DNA from: JADGHX01 sp037200125
Lineage (GTDB): Bacteria; Pseudomonadota; Gammaproteobacteria; Steroidobacterales; Steroidobacteraceae
DNA: 64,000 nt
Direction: 5' to 3'
NCBI GenBank assembly: GCA_037200125.1
Contig: JBBCGS010000006.1
Coordinates: forward strand, 496,001 to 560,000
Shown: piece after piece, positions 23,328 through 32,600 of the stretch
Position numbering within the stretch: position 1 is the stretch's first letter
Layout of the letters: the number at the start of each line of letters is the position of its first letter
Translations under genes and position numbers: made by a program
The notes under the pieces: model-generated
The model's input: only the letters and a program-made list of their open reading frames with translations
Told to the model about the DNA's origin: nothing
Database searches by the model: none

Positions 23328-25310
23328 ATGAATACGCTTTTCGGTCGACTCAGCCTCGACGCCCTGCCGATCCACGAGCCGATTCTCGTGGGCACGTTCA
23401 TCGCCGTTGCCCTCGCCGGGTTGGCGCTCCTTGGCACGATCACGTACTTCCGCCTGTGGGGCTACCTCTGGCGCGAATGGTTCACGAGCATCGATCACAA
23501 GAAGATCGGCATCATGTACATGGTGCTGGGTATCGTGATGCTGCTGCGAGGGTTCGCGGACGCCGTGATGATGCGCATCCAGCAGGCCATCGCCTTCAAC
23601 GGGTCGGAGGGCTACCTCACCGCGCACCACTACGACCAGGTGTTCACCGCGCATGGCGTGATCATGATCTTCTTCGTGGCCATGCCGTTGGTCACGGGCC
23701 TCATGAACTACGTCGTGCCGCTGCAGATCGGCGCGCGGGACGTCGCGTTTCCGTTCCTGAACAACTTCAGTTTCTGGATGACCGTCGCCGGCGCGGTGCT
23801 GGTCATGTCGTCGCTGTTCGTCGGTGAGTTCGCGCGCACGGGGTGGCTCGCGTATCCGCCGCTCTCAGGGCTCGACTTCAGCCCGGACGTCGGCGTCGAC
23901 TACTACATATGGTCTCTACAGGTCGCGGGCATAGGCACGTTGCTATCCGGCGTAAATCTGCTCGCGACCATCATCAAGATGCGCGCGCCGGGCCTGTCCC
24001 TCATGAAGATGCCGATCTTCACGTGGACGGCGCTCTGCACGAACGTGCTGATCGTCGCCGCCTTCCCGGTGCTGACGGCGGTGCTCGCCCTGCTGTCGCT
24101 GGATCGCTACGTCGGCACCAACTTTTTCACGAACGACCTCGGCGGCAACCCGATGATGTACGTGAACCTGATCTGGATCTGGGGCCATCCCGAGGTCTAC
24201 ATCCTGATCCTGCCGCTGTTCGGCGTGTTCTCCGAGGTCACGTCGACGTTCTCGGGCAAGCGGCTGTTCGGGTACAGCTCCATGGTGTACGCGACCGTCG
24301 TGATCACGATCCTTTCCTACCTCGTGTGGCTGCATCACTTTTTCACGATGGGCTCGGGCGCGAGCGTGAACTCGTTCTTCGGCATCACGACCATGATCAT
24401 CTCGATCCCGACCGGGGCGAAGATCTTCAACTGGCTGTTCACGATGTATCGCGGCCGCATCCGCTTCGAGCTGCCGATGATGTGGACGGTGGCCTTCATG
24501 ATCACGTTCGTCCTCGGTGGCATGACGGGCGTGCTGCTCGCCGTTCCGCCCGCGGACTTCGTGCTTCACAACAGCCTGTTCCTCGTGGCGCACTTCCACA
24601 ACGTGATCATCGGCGGCGTGCTGTTCGGGCTCTTCGCCGGCATCAGCTACTGGTTCCCGAAGGCGTTCGGATTCAAGCTCGATCCGTTCTGGGGCAAGGT
24701 GTCGTTCTGGTTCTGGGTGGTCGGTTTCTACTTCGCGTTCATGCCGCTCTATGTGCTCGGGCTCATGGGTGTGACGCGCCGGCTGCGCTACTTCGAAGAT
24801 CCGTCGCTGCAGATCTGGTTCGTGATCGCCGGGTTCGGCGCGCTGCTGATCGCGATCGGTATCGGCGCGATGCTCATGCAGTTCTATGTGAGCATCCGCA
24901 ATCGCCATGCGCTCCGCGACACCACCGGCGACCCGTGGAACGGCCGCACTCTGGAGTGGTCGACTTCGTCGCCGCCCCCGGACTACAACTTCGCGTTCAC
25001 ACCGATCGTTCACGATGGCGACGCGTGGTGGGATATGAAGCAGCGCGGTTATGAGCGTCCGAGCTCGGGCTTCAAGCCTGTGCTGATGCCAAGGAACACG
25101 GGCGCCGGCGTCATCCTCGCGGCACTGAGCGCGGTGATGGCTTTTGCGCTCATCTGGCAGATCTGGTGGCTCGCTGGCGGCAGCTTCGTGGCTCTGCTGG
25201 CAGGCGCGATCTACCACACCTTCAACTACAACCGGGAGTTTCACATTCCCGCTGAACAGGTGCTGCGTATCGAGAGCGAACGCACGCGGATCCTGGCGGC
25301 GGGGAACTGA
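23328..25310 (+). CDS. cyoB: cytochrome bo quinol oxidase subunit I
   Basis: This 660-residue catalytic subunit carries low-spin haem b, haem o3 and CuB, reducing oxygen to water while pumping protons across the inner membrane. Haem and copper ligand regions are clear: HHYDQVFTAHGVIMIFFVAM, the CuB His and cross-linked Tyr region in WIWGHPEVYILILPLFG, then VWLHHFFTMG and LVAHFHNVIIGGVLFG. About 15 helices are predicted, as in E. coli CyoB. The start follows the cyoA stop by one base. Confidence 0.97.
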   Translation: MNTLFGRLSLDALPIHEPILVGTFIAVALAGLALLGTITYFRLWGYLWREWFTSIDHKKIGIMYMVLGIVMLLRGFADAVMMRIQQAIAFNGSEGYLTAHHYDQVFTAHGVIMIFFVAMPLVTGLMNYVVPLQIGARDVAFPFLNNFSFWMTVAGAVLVMSSLFVGEFARTGWLAYPPLSGLDFSPDVGVDYYIWSLQVAGIGTLLSGVNLLATIIKMRAPGLSLMKMPIFTWTALCTNVLIVAAFPVLTAVLALLSLDRYVGTNFFTNDLGGNPMMYVNLIWIWGHPEVYILILPLFGVFSEVTSTFSGKRLFGYSSMVYATVVITILSYLVWLHHFFTMGSGASVNSFFGITTMIISIPTGAKIFNWLFTMYRGRIRFELPMMWTVAFMITFVLGGMTGVLLAVPPADFVLHNSLFLVAHFHNVIIGGVLFGLFAGISYWFPKAFGFKLDPFWGKVSFWFWVVGFYFAFMPLYVLGLMGVTRRLRYFEDPSLQIWFVIAGFGALLIAIGIGAMLMQFYVSIRNRHALRDTTGDPWNGRTLEWSTSSPPPDYNFAFTPIVHDGDAWWDMKQRGYERPSSGFKPVLMPRNTGAGVILAALSAVMAFALIWQIWWLAGGSFVALLAGAIYHTFNYNREFHIPAEQVLRIESERTRILAAGN

Positions 25311-25312
25311 TC

Positions 25313-25942
25313 ATGGCACGCCCACTCACTGCCGCTGAGCTCGACGCGTCTTCTTTCTACGATCCGCACGAGCACGAGCACGCCGCTGGCGGCAACACAA
25401 TGCTCGGGTTCTGGATCTATCTGATGAGCGACTGCCTCATCTTCGCCGTCATGTTCGCGATGTACGGCGTGCTCGGCAGCAGCTACGCGGGCGGCCCCAC
25501 TCCGAAGGAGCTGTTCGACCTGCCGCTGGTCGCGGTCAATACGACCATGCTGTTGCTCTCGTCCATTACGTACGGCTTCGCGATGCTCGAGGCCCAGCGG
25601 CATCGCGCGGCGACCACGCTGATGTGGCTTGGCGTCACCGGCCTCTTCGGGCTCGCGTTCGTGGGCATCGAGCTTTTCGAGTTCTCGCACATGATTCAGG
25701 AAGGCGCGGGGCCGCAACGGAGCGCATTCCTGTCGTCGTTCTTCGCGCTCGTCGGCACTCACGGCCTGCACGTCAGCTTCGGCATCGTGTGGCTCGTGAC
25801 GCTGATGATTCAGGTCGGCCGCCGCGGCATCGACCCTGCGAACCATCGTCGCCTCGCGTGCCTCAGCCTGTTCTGGCACTTCCTCGACGTGATCTGGATC
25901 GGCGTCTTCACCTTCGTCTACCTGCTGAGCACGCTGCGATGA
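25313..25942 (+). CDS. cyoC: cytochrome bo quinol oxidase subunit III
   Basis: This 209-residue integral membrane subunit has five helices. The family opening LGFWIYLMSDCLIFAVMFAM and the glycine-rich FVGIELFEFSHMI, followed by GTHGLHVSFGIVWLV and FWHFLDVIWIGVFTFVYLL, match subunit III of haem-copper oxidases. It supports stability of subunit I. Start is two bases after the cyoB stop and its stop overlaps cyoD (ATGA). Confidence 0.96.
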   Translation: MARPLTAAELDASSFYDPHEHEHAAGGNTMLGFWIYLMSDCLIFAVMFAMYGVLGSSYAGGPTPKELFDLPLVAVNTTMLLLSSITYGFAMLEAQRHRAATTLMWLGVTGLFGLAFVGIELFEFSHMIQEGAGPQRSAFLSSFFALVGTHGLHVSFGIVWLVTLMIQVGRRGIDPANHRRLACLSLFWHFLDVIWIGVFTFVYLLSTLR

Positions 25943-26283
25943 GTACCGCCACCGCCATTCCTCATGCATCACTGCGCGACTATCTCGTCGGGTTCGGTGC
26001 CTCGGTCGTCCTGACGGCCATCCCATTCTGGCTGGTGATGAGCGGCGTGCTGCCGAGCAAGGCCGCCACCGGATTTGTGATCATGGCGTTCGCGGTCGCG
26101 CAGATCGTCGTGCACATGATCTACTTCCTGCACATGAACACGAAATCCGAGCACGGCTGGACGATGGTGGCCCTCGTGTTTACGCTGATCCTCGTCGTAA
26201 TCACGCTCGCGGGCTCGCTGTGGGTCATGCATCACCTCAACGTCAACATGATGCCCGGGCATCCAGCGCCGGACATCACCTGA
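25939..26283 (+). CDS. cyoD: cytochrome bo quinol oxidase subunit IV
   Basis: This 114-residue protein has three membrane helices. SLRDYLVGFGASVVLTAIPF and VIMAFAVAQIVVHMIYFLHM are the CyoD-family signatures, with the final helix TLILVVITLAGSLWVMHHL. It aids CuB loading and assembly of the oxidase in E. coli. The ATG at 25939 overlaps the cyoC stop by four bases, implying coupled translation. Confidence 0.95.
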   Translation: MSTATAIPHASLRDYLVGFGASVVLTAIPFWLVMSGVLPSKAATGFVIMAFAVAQIVVHMIYFLHMNTKSEHGWTMVALVFTLILVVITLAGSLWVMHHLNVNMMPGHPAPDIT

Positions 26284-26296
26284 ACCGGCCGCGGCG

Positions 26297-27172
26297 ATGA
26301 AACGATGGCTGCTCATCGCCGTTGCCGCGTTCGCCACCGCGGGATTTCTCGCTCTCGGTGCCTGGCAGGTCGAGCGGCGCGCGTGGAAGCTCGCGCTGAT
26401 CGAACGGGTTGAGCAGCGCGTTCATGCCACGCCGGTCGCGGCACCGGGCCCGCCGGACTGGCCGGGCCTAGATCGGCAGCGCGCCGAATACCGGCGCGTA
26501 ACGGTGACGGGTCGGTTGCTGGAGGACCGGCAAACGCTTGTGCGCGCCGTGACGGAGCTCGGCGAGGGGTTCTGGCTGATGGCGCCGATTCGCACGGACG
26601 AAGGGTTCGTCGTGCTCGTGAATCGAGGCTTCGTGCCACAGGGGTGGCGCGAGAGCGCGCGGGCGGTCACGAGTGAATGGCACGCCGCAGGCGACTCCAA
26701 AGCCGCAACAGACTCCGGCACCGCAGGAGGCTCCGAAGCCTCAACAGACTCCGGCATCGCAGGAGACTCCAGCGCCGCACGAGACTCCGGCGCCGCGAGC
26801 GCCTCGCGCGCCGCAATCGAACCGCGCCTTGCGGCCGGTCCCGTAGCAATCGACGGCACAGTGCGCGTAACGGGCCTCCTGCGCATGTCCGAACCGAACG
26901 GCGCCTTCCTCCGTTCCAACGCCCCCGCCGAAAACCGGTGGTATTCTCGCGACGTGGAAGCTATCTCACGCGCGCAACACCTCACAGCCACGGCGCCCTA
27001 CTTCGTCGATGCGGAAGCCGATGCGGGAAACGCACCGGATACGAAGCGGCCGCCCATCGCCGGCCTTACGGTCGTTCACTTTCGAAACAGCCATCTGCAA
27101 TACGCGCTCACGTGGTTCACGCTCGCCTTGATGGCACTGGTGCTGGGCGTGCGCGTCACTCGAAACCGCTGA
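26297..27172 (+). CDS. SURF1-family oxidase assembly protein with a repeat insert
   Basis: This 291-residue membrane protein is of the SURF1/Shy1 family, which helps haem insertion into haem-copper oxidases. It has an N-terminal helix (RWLLIAVAAFATAGFLALGA, followed by the conserved WQVERRAWK) and a C-terminal helix (YALTWFTLALMALVLGVRV). Between them are VLVNRGFVPQGW and NSHLQYALTW, typical of the family. Residues 131-166 are three copies of a 12-residue Gly/Ser/Asp/Ala unit not found in the family core. Its place right after cyoD supports a bo-oxidase assembly role. Confidence 0.9.
   Translation: MKRWLLIAVAAFATAGFLALGAWQVERRAWKLALIERVEQRVHATPVAAPGPPDWPGLDRQRAEYRRVTVTGRLLEDRQTLVRAVTELGEGFWLMAPIRTDEGFVVLVNRGFVPQGWRESARAVTSEWHAAGDSKAATDSGTAGGSEASTDSGIAGDSSAARDSGAASASRAAIEPRLAAGPVAIDGTVRVTGLLRMSEPNGAFLRSNAPAENRWYSRDVEAISRAQHLTATAPYFVDAEADAGNAPDTKRPPIAGLTVVHFRNSHLQYALTWFTLALMALVLGVRVTRNR
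26687..26794 (+). repeat. 36-bp in-frame minisatellite inside SURF1
   Basis: Three units (26687-26722, 26723-26758, 26759-26794) follow the pattern GCAGGnGnCTCC..GACTCCGGCnnC, and each unit itself has two related halves of 18 bases. Translated, they read AGDSKAATDSGT, AGGSEASTDSGI and AGDSSAARDSGA. Because the unit is a multiple of three, copy changes would not break the reading frame. Confidence 0.85.
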
Positions 27173-27175
27173 GCC

Positions 27176-28498
27176 ATGCTGCAGGCGGCGACCACTCCTA
27201 ACGCATTCGCGCCGACAGCGCGCGACACCACCAACCGCAAGAACATGATGCTGCTGATCCAGCTTCGCTGGATCGCCGCGGTCGGCCAGATCGTCACGAT
27301 CGCTATCGTCGCACTGGGCCTGCGAATCACGCTGCCGCTGGAGAGCATGGCGCTCGTTCTTGCCGGGCTCCTTGCGCTGAACGTGATGAGCTACGTGTGG
27401 CTGCGTTCGCGCGCTGAAGTGAACAATCGTGCGCTTCTCCTCGCCCTGATGCTCGATGTCACCGCTCTCACGGCTCAGCTGTACCTGAGCGGCGGCGCTT
27501 CGAATCCGTTCACCGGCCTCTATCTCATGCAGGTGACGCTCGCGGCCGTGCTGCTGGACGTCGTCTCCGCCTGGACGATCGTCGCGCTCGCGGCGCTGGG
27601 CTTCCTGATGCTCACGCGCTTCAATCTTCCGCTCGCGCTGCCGCCGTCGGGCACGCTCGATCTGCTCACGCTGCATATCTTCGGCACGTTCGTATGCTTT
27701 GCCCTCGATGCCGGGCTGCTGGTGTTCTTCCTCATCCGTATCACGCGCAATCTGCGCAATCGCGATGCGCGCCTCGCGGCTCTCCGGCAGCAGGCCGCGG
27801 AAGAGGACCTCATCGTTCGAATGGGCCTGCTCGCCTCGGGTGCCGCGCATGAGCTGGGGACACCGCTTGCGTCGGTCGCCGTGATCCTCAGCGACTGGAA
27901 GCGCATGCCGGCGATCCGCAACGACGCGGAGATGTCCGGGGAAATCGAGGAGATGCAGGCCGCCATTCAGCGGTGCAAGACCATCGTGACCGGCATCCTG
28001 AAGTCGGCGGGCGAAGCGCGCGGCGACGTGCCGGTGGTCAACACCGTGAACGCGTTCATCTCGGACATCGTCAAGGAGTGGCAGGACGCAAGCCCCGGCG
28101 CGAACCTGCGGTACGCGAATCGTTTCGGCGCGGACGTTCAGATCGTCACCGACTCCGCGCTCAAGCAGATCGTCTTCAACCTGCTCGACAACGCGTTCGA
28201 AGCCTCGCCAAGCTGGATTCAATTGACCGCCTCGCACGAGGAAGACACGCTCCTGCTCGAAGTGCGGGATGCCGGCAAGGGTTTCGCGCAGGAAGCGCTG
28301 GAACACCTGGGCACGCCTTATCAGTCGACCAAGGGCCGTGGCGGCGGCCTCGGGCTGTTCCTCGTGGTCAATGTCGTTCGCAAACTCGGCGGCTCGGTCA
28401 CGGCGCGCAATCTCGCCGAAGGCGGCGCGGTCGTTTCGCTGCACATCCCCCTCGAGACGCTCACGATGGGGCCGCATCAAAGGAAGGCCTCGCCATGA
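27176..28498 (+). CDS. redox-sensing histidine kinase RegB/PrrB-type
   Basis: This 440-residue inner-membrane sensor has six predicted helices in the first 190 residues. They include the quinone-sensing motif GGASNPF at 106-112, the hallmark of RegB/PrrB/ActS. The H-box is GAAHELGTPLASVAV (His225), and a Cys in QRCKTIVTGIL (Cys267) matches the redox-active Cys of RegB. The ATPase has NLLDNAFEASP, VRDAGKGF and GRGGGLGLFLV. It overlaps regA by four bases. Linkage to cyo suggests control of respiration by quinone state. Confidence 0.94.
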   Translation: MLQAATTPNAFAPTARDTTNRKNMMLLIQLRWIAAVGQIVTIAIVALGLRITLPLESMALVLAGLLALNVMSYVWLRSRAEVNNRALLLALMLDVTALTAQLYLSGGASNPFTGLYLMQVTLAAVLLDVVSAWTIVALAALGFLMLTRFNLPLALPPSGTLDLLTLHIFGTFVCFALDAGLLVFFLIRITRNLRNRDARLAALRQQAAEEDLIVRMGLLASGAAHELGTPLASVAVILSDWKRMPAIRNDAEMSGEIEEMQAAIQRCKTIVTGILKSAGEARGDVPVVNTVNAFISDIVKEWQDASPGANLRYANRFGADVQIVTDSALKQIVFNLLDNAFEASPSWIQLTASHEEDTLLLEVRDAGKGFAQEALEHLGTPYQSTKGRGGGLGLFLVVNVVRKLGGSVTARNLAEGGAVVSLHIPLETLTMGPHQRKASP

Positions 28499-29031
28499 AC
28501 GACGACGAACGCTTGCTCGTGATCGTGGAAGACGACGAAAGCTTCTCGCGCACACTCAAACGCTCTTTGGAACGGCGCGGATACCAGGTGATCACGGCTG
28601 CGAGCCATGACGAGCTCGTGAAACTGCTCGGGACGAGCTCGCCGGGCTACGCGGTGGTCGACCTGAAGTTGTCTGGCGTATCAGGCCTTTCCTGCGTGAG
28701 CACGCTCCACGCGCACGATCCGGAGATGCTCATCGTGGTGCTCACCGGGTTCGCAAGCATCGCCACGGCGGTCGAAGCCATCAAGCTCGGCGCGTGTCAC
28801 TACCTCGCCAAACCCTCCAACACGGACGACATCGAAGCCGCTTTCAGCAAGGCGGAAGGCAATGCGGAGGTCTCGGTCACGGAACGGCCGAGCTCCATCA
28901 AGACGCTCGAATGGGAGCGCATCCACGAAACGCTCGTGGAAACGGGGTTCAACATTTCGGAAGCCGCGCGGCGCCTCGGCATGCATCGGCGCACGCTGGC
29001 AAGGAAACTCGAGAAGCGTCGGGTGAAGTGA
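28495..29031 (+). CDS. response regulator RegA/PrrA-type
   Basis: This 178-residue response regulator has a receiver domain (residues 8-120: VIVEDDESFSRTLKRSLERR; phospho-acceptor Asp56 in AVVDLKLSG; LTGFASIATAVEAIKLGA; Lys in YLAKPSN) and a C-terminal Fis-type HTH (WERIHETLVETGFNISEAAR, RLGMHRRTLARKLEKR). That HTH and the short linker are typical of RegA/PrrA/ActR. The ATG overlaps the kinase stop. It likely regulates oxidase and other redox genes. The 22332-22352 palindrome is upstream but is not shown to be its site. Confidence 0.95.
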   Translation: MNDDERLLVIVEDDESFSRTLKRSLERRGYQVITAASHDELVKLLGTSSPGYAVVDLKLSGVSGLSCVSTLHAHDPEMLIVVLTGFASIATAVEAIKLGACHYLAKPSNTDDIEAAFSKAEGNAEVSVTERPSSIKTLEWERIHETLVETGFNISEAARRLGMHRRTLARKLEKRRVK

Positions 29032-29043
29032 AGCGCTGACGCG

Positions 29044-29295
29044 TCAGGCGCTGATGTCGATGATCGTGCCCAGCATCTCGTTCGCTGTGCTCATCATCTT
29101 CGCGCCGGCCTGCGTGTAGAGAAGCTGCTGGCGCGCGTCGATCAGCGCGCTGAGCATTTCGCCCGAGCTATCCACCATTGACGAAGATGCGACCGTCGCG
29201 GCGTCACCGCTTGCGCCCGCCACCGCGCGATCGATCGTGGTTGCCGCGCTCTGGAATGCGCCGGGCAAGCCGCTGATTGAAGAGATGCCACTCAT
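29044..29295 (-). CDS. small hypothetical protein, flagellar-like C-terminus
   Basis: This small protein of about 83 residues is convergent with regA. It ends DARQQLLYTQAGAKMMSTANEM, then LGTIIDISA. The pattern QAGAKMMSTANEMLGTII resembles the C-terminal helix of flagellar rod/hook-type proteins (Flg_bbr_C), though no flagellar genes are nearby. The ATG at 29295 (MSGISSISG) is chosen; an upstream frame to 29331 is possible. No ribosome site is evident. Confidence 0.5.
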   Translation of the reverse strand: MSGISSISGLPGAFQSAATTIDRAVAGASGDAATVASSSMVDSSGEMLSALIDARQQLLYTQAGAKMMSTANEMLGTIIDISA

Positions 29296-29436
29296 CGTGG
29301 CCTGCACGGTATCCAAATCGCGTCCGGGCAACTGTGAACCGGGTCCCTGTACGGGGCCGCGCTACCGGCCCTCCGCAGCGTTATTTGCGCGCACCAGTTA
29401 CTGGCACTCCCACGATGCCTTGCAACTTTTGACATA

Positions 29437-29469
29437 GAAACCACGGCTCACGGATGGCGCAGTGGTTTC
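29437..29469. promoter_or_regulatory. inverted repeat upstream of a TonB receptor
   Basis: GAAACCAC (29437-29444) and GTGGTTTC (29462-29469) are separated by 17 bases, about 230 bases before the receptor start. The spacing would suit a dimeric operator. The remaining spacer 29332-29697 contains a C-rich run and GGGGGG just before the receptor ATG, but no gene. Confidence 0.4.
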
Positions 29470-29697
29470 ACAATGCGCTATTTTTCCAGCACGAGCCGTT
29501 GCATCCGAGGGGGCATGCAAACAATCGTTGCCTTCCAGCTACAAATTGTAGCCATCGACGAGCGCATCGCGCAGTCGAGCGCCCCCCGCACATCCTCGTT
29601 TCCGTCGGCCACCGTTTCCGGGGGCCTTTTCCACTGCTGAACGCTCCATTCCGGAGCATCGAATCTCACTCGCTTACCGATTCCTTTGGGGGGAACC

Positions 29698-32600
29698 ATG
29701 TCCTTGTACAGATCCATTTCCGAGCCTTCACATCTCGTGAGGCTCGCAGTTGCTCTAGCAATCGCGAGCGCCGCCGCCGCACCCGTCCTGGCGCAGGAAG
29801 CCGGCGCAGAAGACGAGGTCAAGGAAGTCGTCGTCACCGGTTCGCGCATCGTGCGCCCCGACTTCAGCTCCGATAGCCCCACCGTCTCGGTGTCGAGCCA
29901 GGCGTTCGAGAACACGTCGCAGGTCAGCATCGACCAGCAGCTCAACAAGATGCCGCAGTTTGTGTCTGGCGCGAATCAGATCACGAGCGCGGGCGACGGC
30001 CAGGCAACGCCGACGAACACGCCCGGAATCGCCACCGCCAACCTGCGCGGTCTCGGCGCTAACCGGACGCTCGTGCTGCTGGACGGCCGGCGCACGCAGC
30101 CTGCGAACGCAAGTCTCGTGGTCGACCTGAACACGATTCCGGCGGCCGCGATCGACGGCGTGGAGATCATCACCGGCGGCGCCGGCTCCACCTACGGCGC
30201 GGACGCGGTCGCGGGCGTCGTGAACTTCAAGCTGAAGAGAAACTTCCAGGGCGTCACGATGAGCGCCCAATCCGGCCAGACTCTCGAGGGGGATGGCGCG
30301 CAATCACAGATCTCGGCGCTGCTCGGCTCCAACTTCGCCGATAACAAGGGCAACGCGATGATCGGCCTCACCTACTCGAAGCGCGATGCGGTGCTCGCGC
30401 GAGATCGGGAGTTCTTCCGGCGTGCCTTCACCGATCCGGGCACTCCGGGCGCCGACGGCTTCCCGAATTTCGGGGGCTACGTGCCCACGGCGGGCCAGGG
30501 TTATTCGCAGACCGCGGTGGATTCGGTGTTCGGCGCCAAGGGCTACGCGGCCGGGGACGTGAAGAACAGCAGCAGTATCTATTTCCTGCCTGGGGCGACG
30601 ACAGCCCAGGCAAGCTTGTTCTCCATCAACGCCGGCTCTGTTTCCGGCAGGCAGGCGCCCGGATATACCGGGGGGCTCGGAGACTATTCTTACAAATACC
30701 TGACCAACGGAAACCTCGCGAGCAACGCGCCCAACGGGTTCCTGTCGTCGCCGCTCGAACGCTACTCGGCTTTCGCCAACGGCCACTACGACTTCAACGA
30801 CAACGTGAGCATGTACGCTCAGGCGAACTTCCAGAACACCATCACGAAGACGCAGGGCGGCGCGAGTGCGCCGGCGGTCCTGCAGTGGGGCGCCACCGTT
30901 CCGTACGACGCCGCGCATCCGGTGCCAACCGATTTGCAACTACTCCTGGACAGCCGCGGACCTGTGGGCAGCGCTGCGCGCACGGCAGCGTGGACATTGA
31001 ACAAGGAACTGGACTACATGGGCCAGACCAACCTCACCACGAAGACCAATACCTACGAGCTGCTGACCGGCCTGCGCGGCAACCTCGGCGTGAAGGACTG
31101 GACCTACGATTTCTTCGCTTCGCACGGCCAAACGGACATGAACCAGCAGTCCGGCGGCTACGTGGACCTGCTCGCGTACCAGACGCTGCTCAACCTGCCG
31201 AACTACGGCGCGAACGCGGACTTCAACAATGGCCGCACGGGCCTGCTGGCCCACTGCACGAGCGGTCTCAACCCGTTCGTGACCACGCCGGTCTCGCAGG
31301 ACTGCATCAACATCATCACCGCGCCGCTCAAGACGACCACGTCCATCGAACAGGAACAGGTCGAAATCGACGTGCAGGGTGCGCTCTTCGCACTGCCGGC
31401 CGGCGACTTCCGCTTCGCCGTCGGTTCCGACTACCGCAAGAACACGTTCGACTACGAGCCTGACCGCAACATCTCGACGCAGAACATCAACTCGCTCACG
31501 GTTGGCCTGTTCGACACGACGCGCACGGTGGGCCAGATCGGCGTGAAGGAAGGCTACGTTGAAGCGTTGGTGCCCGTCCTCAAGGACATTCCCGCGGTCA
31601 AGGCGCTCAACCTGAACTTCGGTTATCGCTACTCCGATTACGACACCAAGACCGGCGGCGTAAGCACGTGGAAAGCGACGGCCGATTGGGATCTGAACGA
31701 CTACGTGAAGATCCGCGGCGGCCGCCAGAACGCGAACCGCGCGCCGAACGTCGCGGAATTGTTCCAGCCCGCCGTGTTCTCCACGGTGCCGTGGCCGGAT
31801 CACGATCCTTGTTCGATCGTCACGCGCGCGCCTTACGGTAACGTGGCGACGAATCCGGATCGCGCGAAGGTGCAGGCGCTATGCACGACGCTTTCGGGGG
31901 GCTTCCCGGTCGACAGCAACTTCAACGGTAACCAGTCCGTGTACTTCCCGCTCGGCCGCGACCTGACTCAGGGCAACCTGGACCTGCAGCCGGAAGAGGC
32001 GAAGACCTTCACGCTGGGTACGGTGCTGCGCTCGCCGTTCGAGTCCGACTATCTGCGGCACCTCACAGTGTCGATCGACTACTACGACATCGACCTCGAG
32101 GACGCGATCTCGCCAGCGACGACGCAGACGGTGTACCAACAGTGCTTCAACGGCCTCGGAACGAACCCGACGTACGATCCGAACAATCCGTACTGCAAGC
32201 TCATCATCCGCTCGCCGATCAACGGCTTCTGGCTGGCCACGAACGCGGTGTACCAGAACCTGGGTGCGGTCAAGACCGCCGGTGTGGACACGCAGATCGA
32301 CTGGAACACGACGACGCCGTTCATCGGCGGCCTCGAGGGCACGCTGTCCGCGAACGTCAACGCCAGCTGGCTGCAGAAGTACGACGTCGTGAACTTCAAG
32401 GGTGGACCGACGACTCACTACGCCGACACCATCGGCGGCCCGATCGGCTCACCGCCGTACGGCGCGCAGTTCCGCTGGAAGTTCTATACGACAGTGGGCT
32501 ACGCGGTGGGGCCGGCCGGGGTCAACCTTGCCTGGCGCCATCTGCCGTCGGTACGCAACGTTGCGCTGGCGACCAATGCGACTGCCACGCAGCTGCCGAC

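Noticed and set aside
23943..25244. 433-codon minus-strand frame opposite cyoB
   Set aside because: It is a shadow of the catalytic oxidase gene; the protein is dominated by His/Arg/Glu and has no plausible start.
26687..26794. Repeat in SURF1 as a frameshift or phase-variation switch
   Set aside because: The unit is 36 bases, a multiple of three, so copy changes keep the frame; only loop length would vary.
26966..28555. 529-codon minus-strand frame opposite regB
   Set aside because: Antisense to a histidine kinase with complete H-box and ATP motifs; no family in the shadow.
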